A DNA stretch of 9,199 nt from Clostridia bacterium (GTDB lineage: Bacteria > Bacillota_A > Clostridia > UBA1381): contig JAFSSG010000039.1 of assembly GCA_017451145.1 (NCBI GenBank), positions 1-9,199 of the forward strand, given 5' to 3'. The notes under the pieces are model-generated. The model worked only from the letters and a program-made list of their open reading frames with translations, did no database searches and was not told the origin of the DNA. The position numbers were made by a program, and so were the translations under genes. This document shows, piece by piece, positions 1 through 7,049 of this stretch. Numbering within the stretch: the stretch's first letter is position 1; each line of letters opens with the position of its first letter.

Positions 1-1
1 A

Positions 2-430
2 CTTATGATAGTCCTTTCGGGAATCACCGATGTTGCGGACGGAATAATAGCCAGAAAATTCAATATGGTGTCCGATTTCGGTAAAATCCTTGATCCTATT
101 GCAGATAAGCTTACTCAAGGCACACTTTTTATATGCCTTTCAAATAAATACCCGAATATGCTTTGGATTTTTGCGTTTTTTGTAGCAAAAGAGTTTGTTA
201 TGGCACTTTTGGGGTATATAACGATAAGGAATACCGATTCTGTAAACAGTGCAAAGTGGTACGGAAAACTCAGTACATTTATTTTATATGCATCAATGAT
301 TTTGATGATTCTTTTCCCTGACTTGCCGATTACGGTGGTAAATGCCTTGATTGTGCTTTGCGGATGTATATTATTGCTTTCGCTTACGATGTACACGAGA
401 TTTTATATTAAGCTTTTATGCAAAAAGTGA
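2..430 (+). CDS. CDP-alcohol phosphatidyltransferase family protein (5'-truncated by window edge)
   Basis: This is the C-terminal part of an integral membrane enzyme of phospholipid head-group synthesis; the frame is open to the left edge, so the true start lies outside. The CDP-alcohol phosphotransferase signature D-x2-DG-x2-AR-x8-G-x3-D-x3-D is complete just after the edge (DVADGIIAR, then G, D and D in DFGKILDPIAD). These acidic residues bind metal and the CDP-diacylglycerol substrate. Hydrophobic stretches follow (for example FICLSNKYPNMLWIFAFFVA and FILYASMILMILF), matching the membrane helices of the family, and the protein ends in a basic tail (KLLCKK). About 140 of an expected 180-200 residues are visible. 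Family members include PgsA (glycerol-3-phosphate acceptor) and CDP-alcohol-type cardiolipin synthases; the acceptor cannot be told from this fragment. rex follows after 50 nt with no terminator between, so the two are probably cotranscribed. Confidence 0.88.
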   Translation, partial: LMIVLSGITDVADGIIARKFNMVSDFGKILDPIADKLTQGTLFICLSNKYPNMLWIFAFFVAKEFVMALLGYITIRNTDSVNSAKWYGKLSTFILYASMILMILFPDLPITVVNALIVLCGCILLLSLTMYTRFYIKLLCKK

Positions 431-480
431 TTTTTGATTGATATTATTTCACCGTAGATATACGCGGAGGTTTTAAAGCT

Positions 481-1119
481 GTGGATTTAAAAGAAAAAAA
501 GGTGCCGGAAGTGGTAATAAGAAGGCTGTCGAGATATTACAGATATTTAGATGAGCTTGATAAAGAGGGAAAAAGCCGTATCTCATCGACGGCACTCAGC
601 AAAAAAATGGGTGTTACGGCAAGTCAGATACGTCAGGATTTTAATTATTTCGGCGGATTTGGACAGCAAGGGTACGGGTATAACGTGCAGTATCTTTTGG
701 CAGAACTTAAAAAACTTTTGGGAATTACAAAGGGATATAGGTTGGTAATAGTAGGAGCCGGAAACTTAGGCCATGCAATAGCAAATTATGGAGGACTAAA
801 AAAGCGTGGCTTTAAGCTTATGGGAATTTTTGATAGCGATAAGCAAAAAATCGGGAAGAGTGTCGGCGGAATGGAAATTTCCGACATTTCGGGAATAAAG
901 GCTTTTATTGCGGAAAATAAAATAGACATAGCGATACTGACGCTTCCTCAAAAAGCAACGGAAGAGGTTGCAGAAATGCTGTTAGATAGCGGAATAAAGG
1001 GATTTTGGAATTTCTCATATACTGAGCTCAAAAGCAAAAATGAAGTCTTTGTTGAAAATGTGCATCTTACAGATTCTTTGATGACGCTGTCCTTTAAGAT
1101 AAGTCAAAACCGTTTATGA
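481..1119 (+). CDS. rex: Redox-sensing transcriptional repressor Rex
   Basis: Rex senses the NADH/NAD+ ratio and represses fermentation and respiration genes; NADH binding releases it from DNA. The 212 aa length is normal for the family. An N-terminal winged helix (about residues 1-75) contains the conserved recognition segment QIRQDFNYFGGFGQQG (49-64). A Rossmann domain follows, with the dinucleotide motif GAGNLGHA (92-99) and acidic residues at the end of the second strand (FDSD, 117-120). The C-terminal signature VENVHLTDSLMTLSF (191-205) is also present. The usual NFAP segment reads NFSY here. The start is a GTG with GGAGG at 466-470, 10 nt upstream. I see no convincing promoter in the 50-nt gap upstream, so transcription probably comes from the preceding gene. 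The last codons form the ascending arm of the terminator. No convincing Rex operator was found in the window, so its targets lie elsewhere. Confidence 0.96.
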   Translation: MDLKEKKVPEVVIRRLSRYYRYLDELDKEGKSRISSTALSKKMGVTASQIRQDFNYFGGFGQQGYGYNVQYLLAELKKLLGITKGYRLVIVGAGNLGHAIANYGGLKKRGFKLMGIFDSDKQKIGKSVGGMEISDISGIKAFIAENKIDIAILTLPQKATEEVAEMLLDSGIKGFWNFSYTELKSKNEVFVENVHLTDSLMTLSFKISQNRL

Positions 1120-1135
1120 TAAACGGTTTTTTTCT
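1106..1135 (+). terminator. Intrinsic terminator overlapping the rex stop codon
   Basis: A perfect 11-bp inverted repeat (AAAACCGTTTA at 1106-1116 and TAAACGGTTTT at 1120-1130) encloses a 3-nt loop, TGA, which is the rex stop codon. A further TTT, then C and more T, follows. The ascending arm encodes the last rex residues (Q-N-R-L). It should end the transcript before the RNase J promoter. It is weaker in the opposite direction, where only four T lie in the stem end. Confidence 0.9.
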
Positions 1136-1150
1136 TTTTACCAAAAAAGA

Positions 1151-1180
1151 TTGACTAATTACGAAAAAAGGTGGTATAAT
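1151..1180 (+). promoter_or_regulatory. Sigma-A type promoter with extended -10 for the RNase J operon
   Basis: TTGACT (1151-1156, one mismatch to TTGACA) is separated by 18 nt from a perfect TATAAT (1175-1180). The bases TGG immediately before give an extended -10 (TGnTATAAT). The predicted transcript starts near 1187, leaving a leader of about 40 nt with a GGAGG ribosome site at 1213-1217, 7 nt before the GTG start. It lies just after the rex terminator, so it separates the RNase J operon from rex. Confidence 0.85.
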
Positions 1181-1224
1181 AAAGTATATATGAGTGTACG
1201 GAAATAATTTATGGAGGTAAATAA

Positions 1225-2886
1225 GTGGCAAAAAAGAATAAACTCAAAATTATACCGTTAGGAGGTCTCGATGAGATTGGCAAGAATATGACCATTCTCG
1301 AGTACGGAAACGAGATGATAATGGTAGATTGCGGAATGTCTTTCCCTGATGACGATATGCCCGGGGTGGACTTAGTTTTAAATGACATTTCGTATGTTGA
1401 GAAAAACAGGGCAAAGCTTAAAGGCATTTTCCTGACGCATGGTCATGAGGACCATATCGGAGGGCTTCCCTATTTTTTGAAACAGATAAACGTTCCGGTC
1501 TATGGAACACAGCTTACCATAGGCCTTGTGGAACATAAACTTAAAGAGCATACCCTTCTTTCAAAGGTAAAGCTGTGCAAGGTAAAGGCGGGAAATATTG
1601 TTAAAATAAACAATGTTTTTTCGGTTGAATTTATAAGGACAAATCACTCTATCGCCGATTCTGTCGCACTTGCGATAACGACGCCTGTCGGCGTAGTAAT
1701 CCATATGGGCGATTTTAAAATCGATACAACGCCAATCGTTGGCGAAATGATCGACCTCGCCCGTCTTGGCGAACTTGGAAATCAGGGCGTTTTAGCACTT
1801 ATGTCGGACAGTACGAATGTAGAACGGCCAGGCTATGCTATGAGCGAAAGAATGGTAGGCGATAAATTTAACGGCATTTTCAAAGGCTGTAAAAAACGGA
1901 TAATCGTTGCTACCTTTGCGTCGAATGTGCATAGGGTACAGCAGATAATAGATGCGGCGGCGGAAAACGGCAGAAAGGTTGCGGTATCCGGCAGAAGCAT
2001 GGAAAACATAATTGAAATTTCCTTGCTTTTGGGGTATCTTAAAGTGCCTGAAGGCGTTTTAATTCCGCTTGATGCGATATCAAAGTATCCGCCGCAAAAG
2101 CTTGTAATTATCACAACGGGCAGTCAGGGTGAGCCAATGAGTGCACTTTCGCGTATGGCGTTTTCCGACCACAGAAAAGTTGAAGTTACCAAGGACGACT
2201 TAATTATAATTTCCGCAACACCCATACCCGGTAACGAAAAAAGTGTGTCAAACGTCATAAACGAATTGTTTAAAATCGGTGCAGAAGTAATATATAAAGC
2301 ACTTTCCGATGTTCACGTTTCGGGACATGCCTGTCAAGAGGAATTGAAAATGATACTTGCTCTTACAAAGGCGAAATATTTTATTCCTGTTCATGGCGAG
2401 AGGCGTCATCTTATGTTACATGCCGAAATTGCCGAGAAAATGGGCATAAAAAAGACTTTTGTCCTGCAAAACGGAAGTGTATTGGAGCTTGACCAAACTT
2501 CTGCAAAGGTTACGGGAGCAGTTCCGGCAGGTAGAATTTTAGTTGACGGGCTCGGAGTCGGCGATGTAGGAAACATAGTCTTGCGTGACAGAAAGCTTTT
2601 AGCACAGGACGGGCTTATTATAACCGTCGTAACGATTTCAAAGGATACAGGCGAAATTGTATCAGGCCCTGATGTAGTATCGAGAGGATTTGTGTATGTA
2701 CGTGAGTCTGAGGACCTTATGCAAAGGATAAAAGATATTGCCAAAGACAGAATAGAGTCATGTAAAAAAGCGAATATAAGCGATTGGGCGACTATAAAGA
2801 CATCAATGAAAAACAGCATATATAAGTACATTTATGAGGAAACGAACAGAACGCCTATGATTATACCTGTAATCATGGAAATATAG
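1225..2886 (+). CDS. rnj: Ribonuclease J (metallo-beta-lactamase / beta-CASP RNase)
   Basis: RNase J is a cytoplasmic zinc-dependent nuclease with 5'-3' exonuclease and endonuclease activity, central to mRNA decay and rRNA maturation in Firmicutes. The 553 aa length matches the family (about 555). The metallo-beta-lactamase core shows HGHEDH (72-77, metal ligands H72, H74, D76, H77), His141 in TNHSIADS, and Asp163 in MGDFK. The beta-CASP insert carries SDSTN (194-198), the VATFASNVHR segment and TTGSQGEP (297-304). The core resumes with DVHVSGHA (362-369) and the final ligand His390 in PVHGE. The C-terminal domain includes the conserved VSGPDVVSRGFVY stretch (479-491). The start is GTG with GGAGG 7 nt upstream. 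It is first in a two-gene operon with the phosphate transporter. Whether it corresponds to RNase J1 or J2 cannot be told here, but all catalytic residues are intact, which favours a J1-like enzyme. Confidence 0.97.
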   Translation: MAKKNKLKIIPLGGLDEIGKNMTILEYGNEMIMVDCGMSFPDDDMPGVDLVLNDISYVEKNRAKLKGIFLTHGHEDHIGGLPYFLKQINVPVYGTQLTIGLVEHKLKEHTLLSKVKLCKVKAGNIVKINNVFSVEFIRTNHSIADSVALAITTPVGVVIHMGDFKIDTTPIVGEMIDLARLGELGNQGVLALMSDSTNVERPGYAMSERMVGDKFNGIFKGCKKRIIVATFASNVHRVQQIIDAAAENGRKVAVSGRSMENIIEISLLLGYLKVPEGVLIPLDAISKYPPQKLVIITTGSQGEPMSALSRMAFSDHRKVEVTKDDLIIISATPIPGNEKSVSNVINELFKIGAEVIYKALSDVHVSGHACQEELKMILALTKAKYFIPVHGERRHLMLHAEIAEKMGIKKTFVLQNGSVLELDQTSAKVTGAVPAGRILVDGLGVGDVGNIVLRDRKLLAQDGLIITVVTISKDTGEIVSGPDVVSRGFVYVRESEDLMQRIKDIAKDRIESCKKANISDWATIKTSMKNSIYKYIYEETNRTPMIIPVIMEI

Positions 2887-2903
2887 CGTGGCAGGAGGAT
2901 TTT

Positions 2904-4652
2904 ATGGATTTCTTTTCTATATTGACATTGTTCGGAGGTCTTGCACTATTCCTTTACGGAATGGACGTAATGGGCGAGGGACTGAAAAAGCTTTCGGGTA
3001 GCAAACTCGAAATCATTCTGGAAAAGCTCACATCGAACAAACTTAAGGGCTTCCTATTAGGAGCGGCAGTTACCGCTATAATTCAAAGCTCAGGAGCGAC
3101 AACCGTTATGCTTGTCGGATTTGTAAATTCGGGCATTATGAAGCTTTCGCAGACGATAAGCATAATAATGGGAGCGAACTTAGGAACGACCGTTACTGCA
3201 TGGATTTTGAGTTTGACGGGCATAAACGGCGAAAGCTTTTTCCTAAGACTTTTGAAACCGTCTTCCTTTACTCCAATACTTGCAATGATAGGTATTGTTT
3301 TAAGCTTTACCGCAAAACGTGATAAGCAAAGGGATATAGGCACTATTCTTTTGGGTTTCAGCGTACTTATGTTCGGTATGGAAACAATGTCAAGCTCCAT
3401 GTCAGGACTAAAAGACAGCCCGATTTTTGCCAAACTTTTGGTAATGTTTTCAAATCCCGTAATGGGCATTTTGGCAGGAGTAGTGCTTACAGCGGTGATA
3501 CAGTCGTCATCAGCGGCAGTCGGCGTCCTGCAGGCACTTTCTATAACAGGAGCAATAAATTTTAGTACTGCACTTCCCATTGTTTTGGGTGCTAATATAG
3601 GTGCGGCAATTACACCGGTGCTGTCAGCAATAAAGGGCAATACAAACGCAAAGCGTGTTGCGGCAGCGTGTGTACATATTAAAATAATAAGTGTGGTAAT
3701 TATTGCGGGTATTTTCTATATCGCAAATGCATTTTTCAAATTCCCTATTATGTCACAAACAGTGGGGGCTGTGTATATAGCTGTAATTCATACAGTTTTC
3801 AACATTTTGGCAACTGTTATCCTTATGCCGTTTTCGGATAGAATTGAAAAACTTGCCAAAAACACCGTTAAAGGTAAAAGCGATAAGACCAATATTTTTG
3901 ATACCTTGGACGACAGATTCTTGTTAACGCCCGGTTATGCGGTACAAAAGTGTAATGAGCTTGTCGGCGGAATGGCAGAAATCACAAAGGCTATGGTTTT
4001 TATGTCGATGGGACTGATTTACGAGTATGACGAAAAGGCTGCAGCCGAAATTGAAGAAAACGAAAAAATCGTCGATACTTATGAGGATAAGCTCAGCACA
4101 TATCTTGTCCATCTTGCACTCGGCAAATTGTCAGAAAAGGACAGTAAAACCGTCACACATCTTTTGCACGTGGTGGGCGATTTGGAAAGAATGTCTGACC
4201 ATGCTGTAAATATTGTATCTACAGCAAGGGAGCTTAAGGAAAAGAATATAGAGTTTTCAAAGGATGCGGAGCGGGAAATATCAATTATGTTTGACGCCGT
4301 TCACGAAATCCTTAACATCACAATACGCTCACTTGAAACAGAGGACCGTGAACTTGCAAAACGTGTTGAGCCTCTCGAGCAGACGATAGATAACCTGAAA
4401 CGAATCATAAAGGATAATCACATAAACCGCCTTAGCGACGGATTATGCACAATAGAGTTTGGATTTGTGCTTTCCGACCTTATAACAAACTGTGAAAGGG
4501 TTGCAGACCATTGCTCGAATATTGCAGTAAGCATACTTGAATTAAAACACAACTCACTCGATAGACACGAATACTTGAATCAGGTTAAAAATGAGGGAAG
4601 AAACGGATTTTTCGAGCTTTATAAAGAGTACAGCGATAAATATGTAATCTAA
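2904..4652 (+). CDS. Na/Pi-cotransporter II family protein with C-terminal PhoU domain
   Basis: This is a predicted sodium-dependent phosphate transporter of the plasma membrane. It has a membrane domain (residues 1 to about 310) built from two inverted repeats. Each repeat carries a QSS motif (QSSGATT at 61-67, QSSSAAV at 200-206) followed by GAN-[LI]-G (GANLGTT 90-96, GANIGAA 229-235), the hallmark of SLC34-like Na/Pi carriers. The second half (about 345-550) is a cytoplasmic PhoU-like helical domain with the two metal-binding helix motifs ERMSDHAVNI (428-437) and ERVADHCSNI (531-540). The 582 aa length and fused layout are common in bacteria. The start ATG has AGGAGG 5 nt upstream, and the gene lies 17 nt after RNase J, so the two are cotranscribed. 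The PhoU part may gate uptake by phosphate state, which is inference. No PstSCAB or PhoPR genes and no obvious Pho box are adjacent. Confidence 0.93.
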   Translation: MDFFSILTLFGGLALFLYGMDVMGEGLKKLSGSKLEIILEKLTSNKLKGFLLGAAVTAIIQSSGATTVMLVGFVNSGIMKLSQTISIIMGANLGTTVTAWILSLTGINGESFFLRLLKPSSFTPILAMIGIVLSFTAKRDKQRDIGTILLGFSVLMFGMETMSSSMSGLKDSPIFAKLLVMFSNPVMGILAGVVLTAVIQSSSAAVGVLQALSITGAINFSTALPIVLGANIGAAITPVLSAIKGNTNAKRVAAACVHIKIISVVIIAGIFYIANAFFKFPIMSQTVGAVYIAVIHTVFNILATVILMPFSDRIEKLAKNTVKGKSDKTNIFDTLDDRFLLTPGYAVQKCNELVGGMAEITKAMVFMSMGLIYEYDEKAAAEIEENEKIVDTYEDKLSTYLVHLALGKLSEKDSKTVTHLLHVVGDLERMSDHAVNIVSTARELKEKNIEFSKDAEREISIMFDAVHEILNITIRSLETEDRELAKRVEPLEQTIDNLKRIIKDNHINRLSDGLCTIEFGFVLSDLITNCERVADHCSNIAVSILELKHNSLDRHEYLNQVKNEGRNGFFELYKEYSDKYVI

Positions 4653-4700
4653 AAAGCCGATTTTTTCGACAGTCTGAAAGCCGATTTTATCGGCTTTTTT
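4651..4700 (+). terminator. Duplicated terminator region at the end of the RNase J operon
   Basis: The main hairpin has 9-bp arms AAAGCCGAT (4677-4685) and ATCGGCTTT (4689-4697) with a TTT loop, ending in a run of six T (4695-4700). A second copy of the ascending arm, AAAGCCGAT, lies 24 nt upstream (4653-4661) and is followed directly by T's and TCGA without a matching descending arm. It looks like a duplicated terminator that lost its second arm. On the minus strand the inner hairpin has only TTT after it, but pairing with the outer copy would place ATCGGCTTTTT at the 3' end, so the region may also end the convergent small gene. Confidence 0.85.
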
Positions 4701-4980
4701 CGTATGAAACAATATGTATTTCGGGAAAATCGTACTGCATTTTTTTGAGTATTTTGCCCGTTTCGGAAGAAGGACAGTTATTTATGACAACTATCTCAGA
4801 GCGTGGATTCTTTCGCATAAGAATACGGAGCTTTGCCTCGATATTCCTGTCATTTTCCGCTCGGATTATCTTAAAAGAATAGCTTTTGTGCCTTATTGCG
4901 TATATCAAAATGGCAAAAAACGAAATAGTCAAAAGTATAATAAATACCGAATAGCAGATACCCAAAAATACCAACTCCAA
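4687..4980 (-). CDS. Small membrane-anchored hypothetical protein with a glycosyltransferase-like fragment
   Basis: I do not recognise this as a named family. The predicted 97 aa protein starts with one strong hydrophobic segment (about residues 3-28, e.g. ICYSVFIILLTISFFAILIY) followed by a basic stretch (RHKSYSFK), which predicts a single-pass anchor with the C-terminal part in the cytoplasm. The soluble part reads SEIVVINNCPSSETGKILKKM and then IHIVSYEK. That is a strand-turn-helix-strand pattern like the first unit of a GT-A glycosyltransferase (IVVDNGSxDxT), but far too short for an enzyme and without a DxD motif. The only starts are TTG codons (4980, 4974 or 4965), because an in-frame stop lies at 4984-4986. 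AGGGA or GGAG could serve TTG 4974 or TTG 4965, so the protein may be 92-97 aa. The stop falls in the loop of the convergent terminator. It is divergent from aconitase. I see no clear promoter for it. Confidence 0.6.
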   Translation of the reverse strand: MELVFLGICYSVFIILLTISFFAILIYAIRHKSYSFKIIRAENDRNIEAKLRILMRKNPRSEIVVINNCPSSETGKILKKMQYDFPEIHIVSYEKSR

Positions 4981-5028
4981 TCCCTATACAATATGTAAAA
5001 AACAGGAAAATGTTACAGCATTTCTGTA

Positions 5029-5057
5029 TTGACAAAATGGCATAAATGCGGTAGAAT
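5029..5057 (+). promoter_or_regulatory. Sigma-A type promoter of the aconitase gene
   Basis: A perfect TTGACA (5029-5034) is separated by 17 nt from TAGAAT (5052-5057, one mismatch to TATAAT). The predicted transcript starts near 5064, only about 18 nt before the ATG, so the leader is essentially the ribosome-binding site (GGAGG at 5068-5072, 9 nt before ATG 5082). A 5-bp dyad TACAG-N5-CTGTA (5014-5028) abuts the -35 box on its upstream side and could hold a regulator. Confidence 0.85.
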
Positions 5058-5081
5058 AGTTAGCTATGGAGGAATGAATTT

Positions 5082-7016
5082 ATGGGACTTACATTAACGG
5101 AAAAAATACTCTCTTGTCACTTAGTAGAAGGAGAGATGATAAAAGGAAGCGAAATCGGCATAAAAATTGACCAGACGCTCACGCAGGACGCAACGGGTAC
5201 TATGGCATACCTTGAATTTGAGGCAATGGGCGTACCCAGAGTCAAAACGGAGAAGAGCGTTGCATACATAGACCATAACACATTGCAGTCGGGCTTTGAA
5301 AATGCCGATGACCATAGATTTATCGGCAGTATCTGTAAAAAACACGGCGTGTATTTTTCACGTCCCGGTAACGGCATATGCCATCAGGTACATCTGGAAC
5401 GGTTCGGAAAACCGGGGAAAACCCTTATCGGCTCGGACAGTCACACCCCAACGGGTGGCGGAATAGGTATGATTGCCATAGGTGCAGGTGGAATGGATGT
5501 CGCTGTAGCTATGGGAGGCGGAACATACTATATAACCTGCCCGAAGGTTGTAAAAATCAATTTAACGGGCAAACTTTCGCCTTGGGTATCGGCAAAGGAT
5601 ATTATTTTAGAGGTATTAAAACGCCTGTCTGTTAAAGGCGGAGTGGGCAAGGTTATGGAATATACAGGCGAGGGCGTTAAAACGCTTTCCGTTCCCGAAA
5701 GAGCGACTATAACGAATATGGGTGCGGAGTTTGGTGCGACAACGTCGATTTTCCCGTCGGATGAGATAACGCGTGAATTTTTGAAGGCACAGCAAAGGGA
5801 AGAGGACTACGTTCCGCTTTCTGCCGATATAGACGCCGTTTATGACGAGGAAGTAAATATAAATCTTTCAGAGCTTGTACCACTTGCGGCATGTCCGCAT
5901 TCGCCGGATAATGTAAAGTCGGTTGATGAAATCGGTAAAATGAAGATTGACCAAGTTTTAATCGGCTCATGCACGAATTCGTCACTTTTGGATATGCTGA
6001 AAGTTGCACATATTTTGGAGGGAAAAACGGTAAATCCCGATGTTTCCCTTGCGATAGCACCGGGCTCAAAGCAGGTACTTAATATGTTGGCACAAAACGG
6101 TGCTTTGGCGACTATGATTTCGGCAGGTGCGAGAATTTTGGAAAGTGCCTGTGGACCGTGTATCGGTATGGGACAGTCGCCGAATTCTGCCGGAATATCT
6201 TTAAGAACCTTTAACCGCAACTTTGAGGGACGTTCAGGCACAAAGGACGCAAAAATTTATTTGGTATCGCCTGAAACTGCGGCAATTTCTGCAATCAACG
6301 GCTACCTCACAAATCCTTGCGACATGGGAGATATGCCCGATTTCGTACTTCCGGAAAAGTTTTTGGTAAATGACAATATGGTGGTAGCTCCGATAGACGA
6401 GGATAAAATGGACAGCGTAGAAATTTTAAGAGGTCCGAATATAAAACCGTTCCCCGTATCTGAACCTATGGAGGTGGAACTCACGGCAGGAGTCAGTCTT
6501 AAAGTGGGCGACAATATAACAACAGACCATATTATGCCTGCGGGAGCGAAAATTTTGCCTTTGCGTTCAAATATCCCGAAAATTTCGGAGTATTGCTTTG
6601 CGGTGTGTGATGAAACCTTCCCAAAACGTGCAAAAGAAATGGGAAAATCCATAATTATCGGCGGCTCGAACTACGGACAAGGCTCGTCAAGGGAACATGC
6701 CGCACTTGCACCTTTATATCTGGGCGTCAAAATGGTACTTACAAAATCATTTGCAAGAATACATATGGCAAATCTCATAAATGCAGGTATAATCCCCGCA
6801 ACTTTCAAAAATGAAACGGATTATGACAGGATTGATGCAGCCGATGTGCTTGAAATCAAGGGAGTAACAGACGGAATTAAAAATTCCGACACATTGACCG
6901 TTACGAATAAAACAAAGAATTTCGATTTTGAAGTACGGATAGATTTGTCAGAAAGACAAAGAGAGATGCTTTTAGCAGGGGGACTTTTAAATTATACAAA
7001 GAATAACTCGAAATAA
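5082..7016 (+). CDS. acn: Aconitate hydratase (aconitase)
   Basis: Aconitase is a cytoplasmic 4Fe-4S enzyme that interconverts citrate and isocitrate via cis-aconitate. The 644 aa length fits the compact single-chain aconitases of anaerobes rather than the roughly 900 aa AcnA type. The catalytic region (about 1-430) contains GSDSHTPTGGGIG (117-129), the cluster ligand Cys297 in IGSCTNSS, and Cys357 and Cys360 in ACGPCIG. The swivel domain follows, with GDNITTDHIMPAG (476-488) and the substrate-binding loop GGSNYGQGSSREHA (527-540). This swivel-last order is the normal aconitase layout and is fused, unlike two-subunit isopropylmalate isomerase. A homoaconitase or 3-isopropylmalate activity is the only real alternative, and no leucine or lysine genes flank it. 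It is monocistronic, with its own promoter and a terminator directly after the stop. In a fermenter it most likely supplies 2-oxoglutarate for glutamate synthesis. Confidence 0.94.
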   Translation: MGLTLTEKILSCHLVEGEMIKGSEIGIKIDQTLTQDATGTMAYLEFEAMGVPRVKTEKSVAYIDHNTLQSGFENADDHRFIGSICKKHGVYFSRPGNGICHQVHLERFGKPGKTLIGSDSHTPTGGGIGMIAIGAGGMDVAVAMGGGTYYITCPKVVKINLTGKLSPWVSAKDIILEVLKRLSVKGGVGKVMEYTGEGVKTLSVPERATITNMGAEFGATTSIFPSDEITREFLKAQQREEDYVPLSADIDAVYDEEVNINLSELVPLAACPHSPDNVKSVDEIGKMKIDQVLIGSCTNSSLLDMLKVAHILEGKTVNPDVSLAIAPGSKQVLNMLAQNGALATMISAGARILESACGPCIGMGQSPNSAGISLRTFNRNFEGRSGTKDAKIYLVSPETAAISAINGYLTNPCDMGDMPDFVLPEKFLVNDNMVVAPIDEDKMDSVEILRGPNIKPFPVSEPMEVELTAGVSLKVGDNITTDHIMPAGAKILPLRSNIPKISEYCFAVCDETFPKRAKEMGKSIIIGGSNYGQGSSREHAALAPLYLGVKMVLTKSFARIHMANLINAGIIPATFKNETDYDRIDAADVLEIKGVTDGIKNSDTLTVTNKTKNFDFEVRIDLSERQREMLLAGGLLNYTKNNSK

Positions 7017-7049
7017 AAATATATCCGCCTTTATGGCGGATATATTTTT
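7015..7049. terminator. Bidirectional terminator shared by aconitase and ptsI
   Basis: A perfect 15-bp inverted repeat (arms 7015-7029 and 7035-7049, GC-rich core ATCCGCC and GGCGGAT) has a TTTAT loop. The A-rich left base and T-rich right base give a U-tract on the RNA in both directions. The arms overlap the last bases of both stop codons: aconitase TAA at 7014-7016 and ptsI TAA at 7048-7050 on the minus strand. One element therefore ends two convergent genes separated by 31 nt. Confidence 0.93.

Noticed and set aside
434..462. Possible promoter for rex (TTGATT with TAGATA or GATATA).
   Set aside because: The -10 candidates match at only three of six positions and one spacer is 15 nt; with no terminator before it, cotranscription with the upstream gene is simpler.
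1181..1224. A riboswitch or structured leader before RNase J.
   Set aside because: The leader is only about 40 nt and shows no stable inverted repeat beyond the ribosome site.
3928..3936. TTGTTAAC resembling half of a Rex box.
   Set aside because: It is a single half-site inside the transporter coding region without a TTAACAA partner.
4714..4998. A plus-strand 94-codon frame opposite the small membrane gene.
   Set aside because: Its translation is rich in aromatic and basic residues without domain pattern and it has no ribosome site; the minus-strand frame has a clear membrane segment and folded-domain pattern.
4981..5040. Minus-strand promoter for the small membrane protein (TTGTCA at 5035-5030).
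   Set aside because: No acceptable -10 lies 16-18 nt downstream; the best candidate, TAACAT, is at 14 nt.
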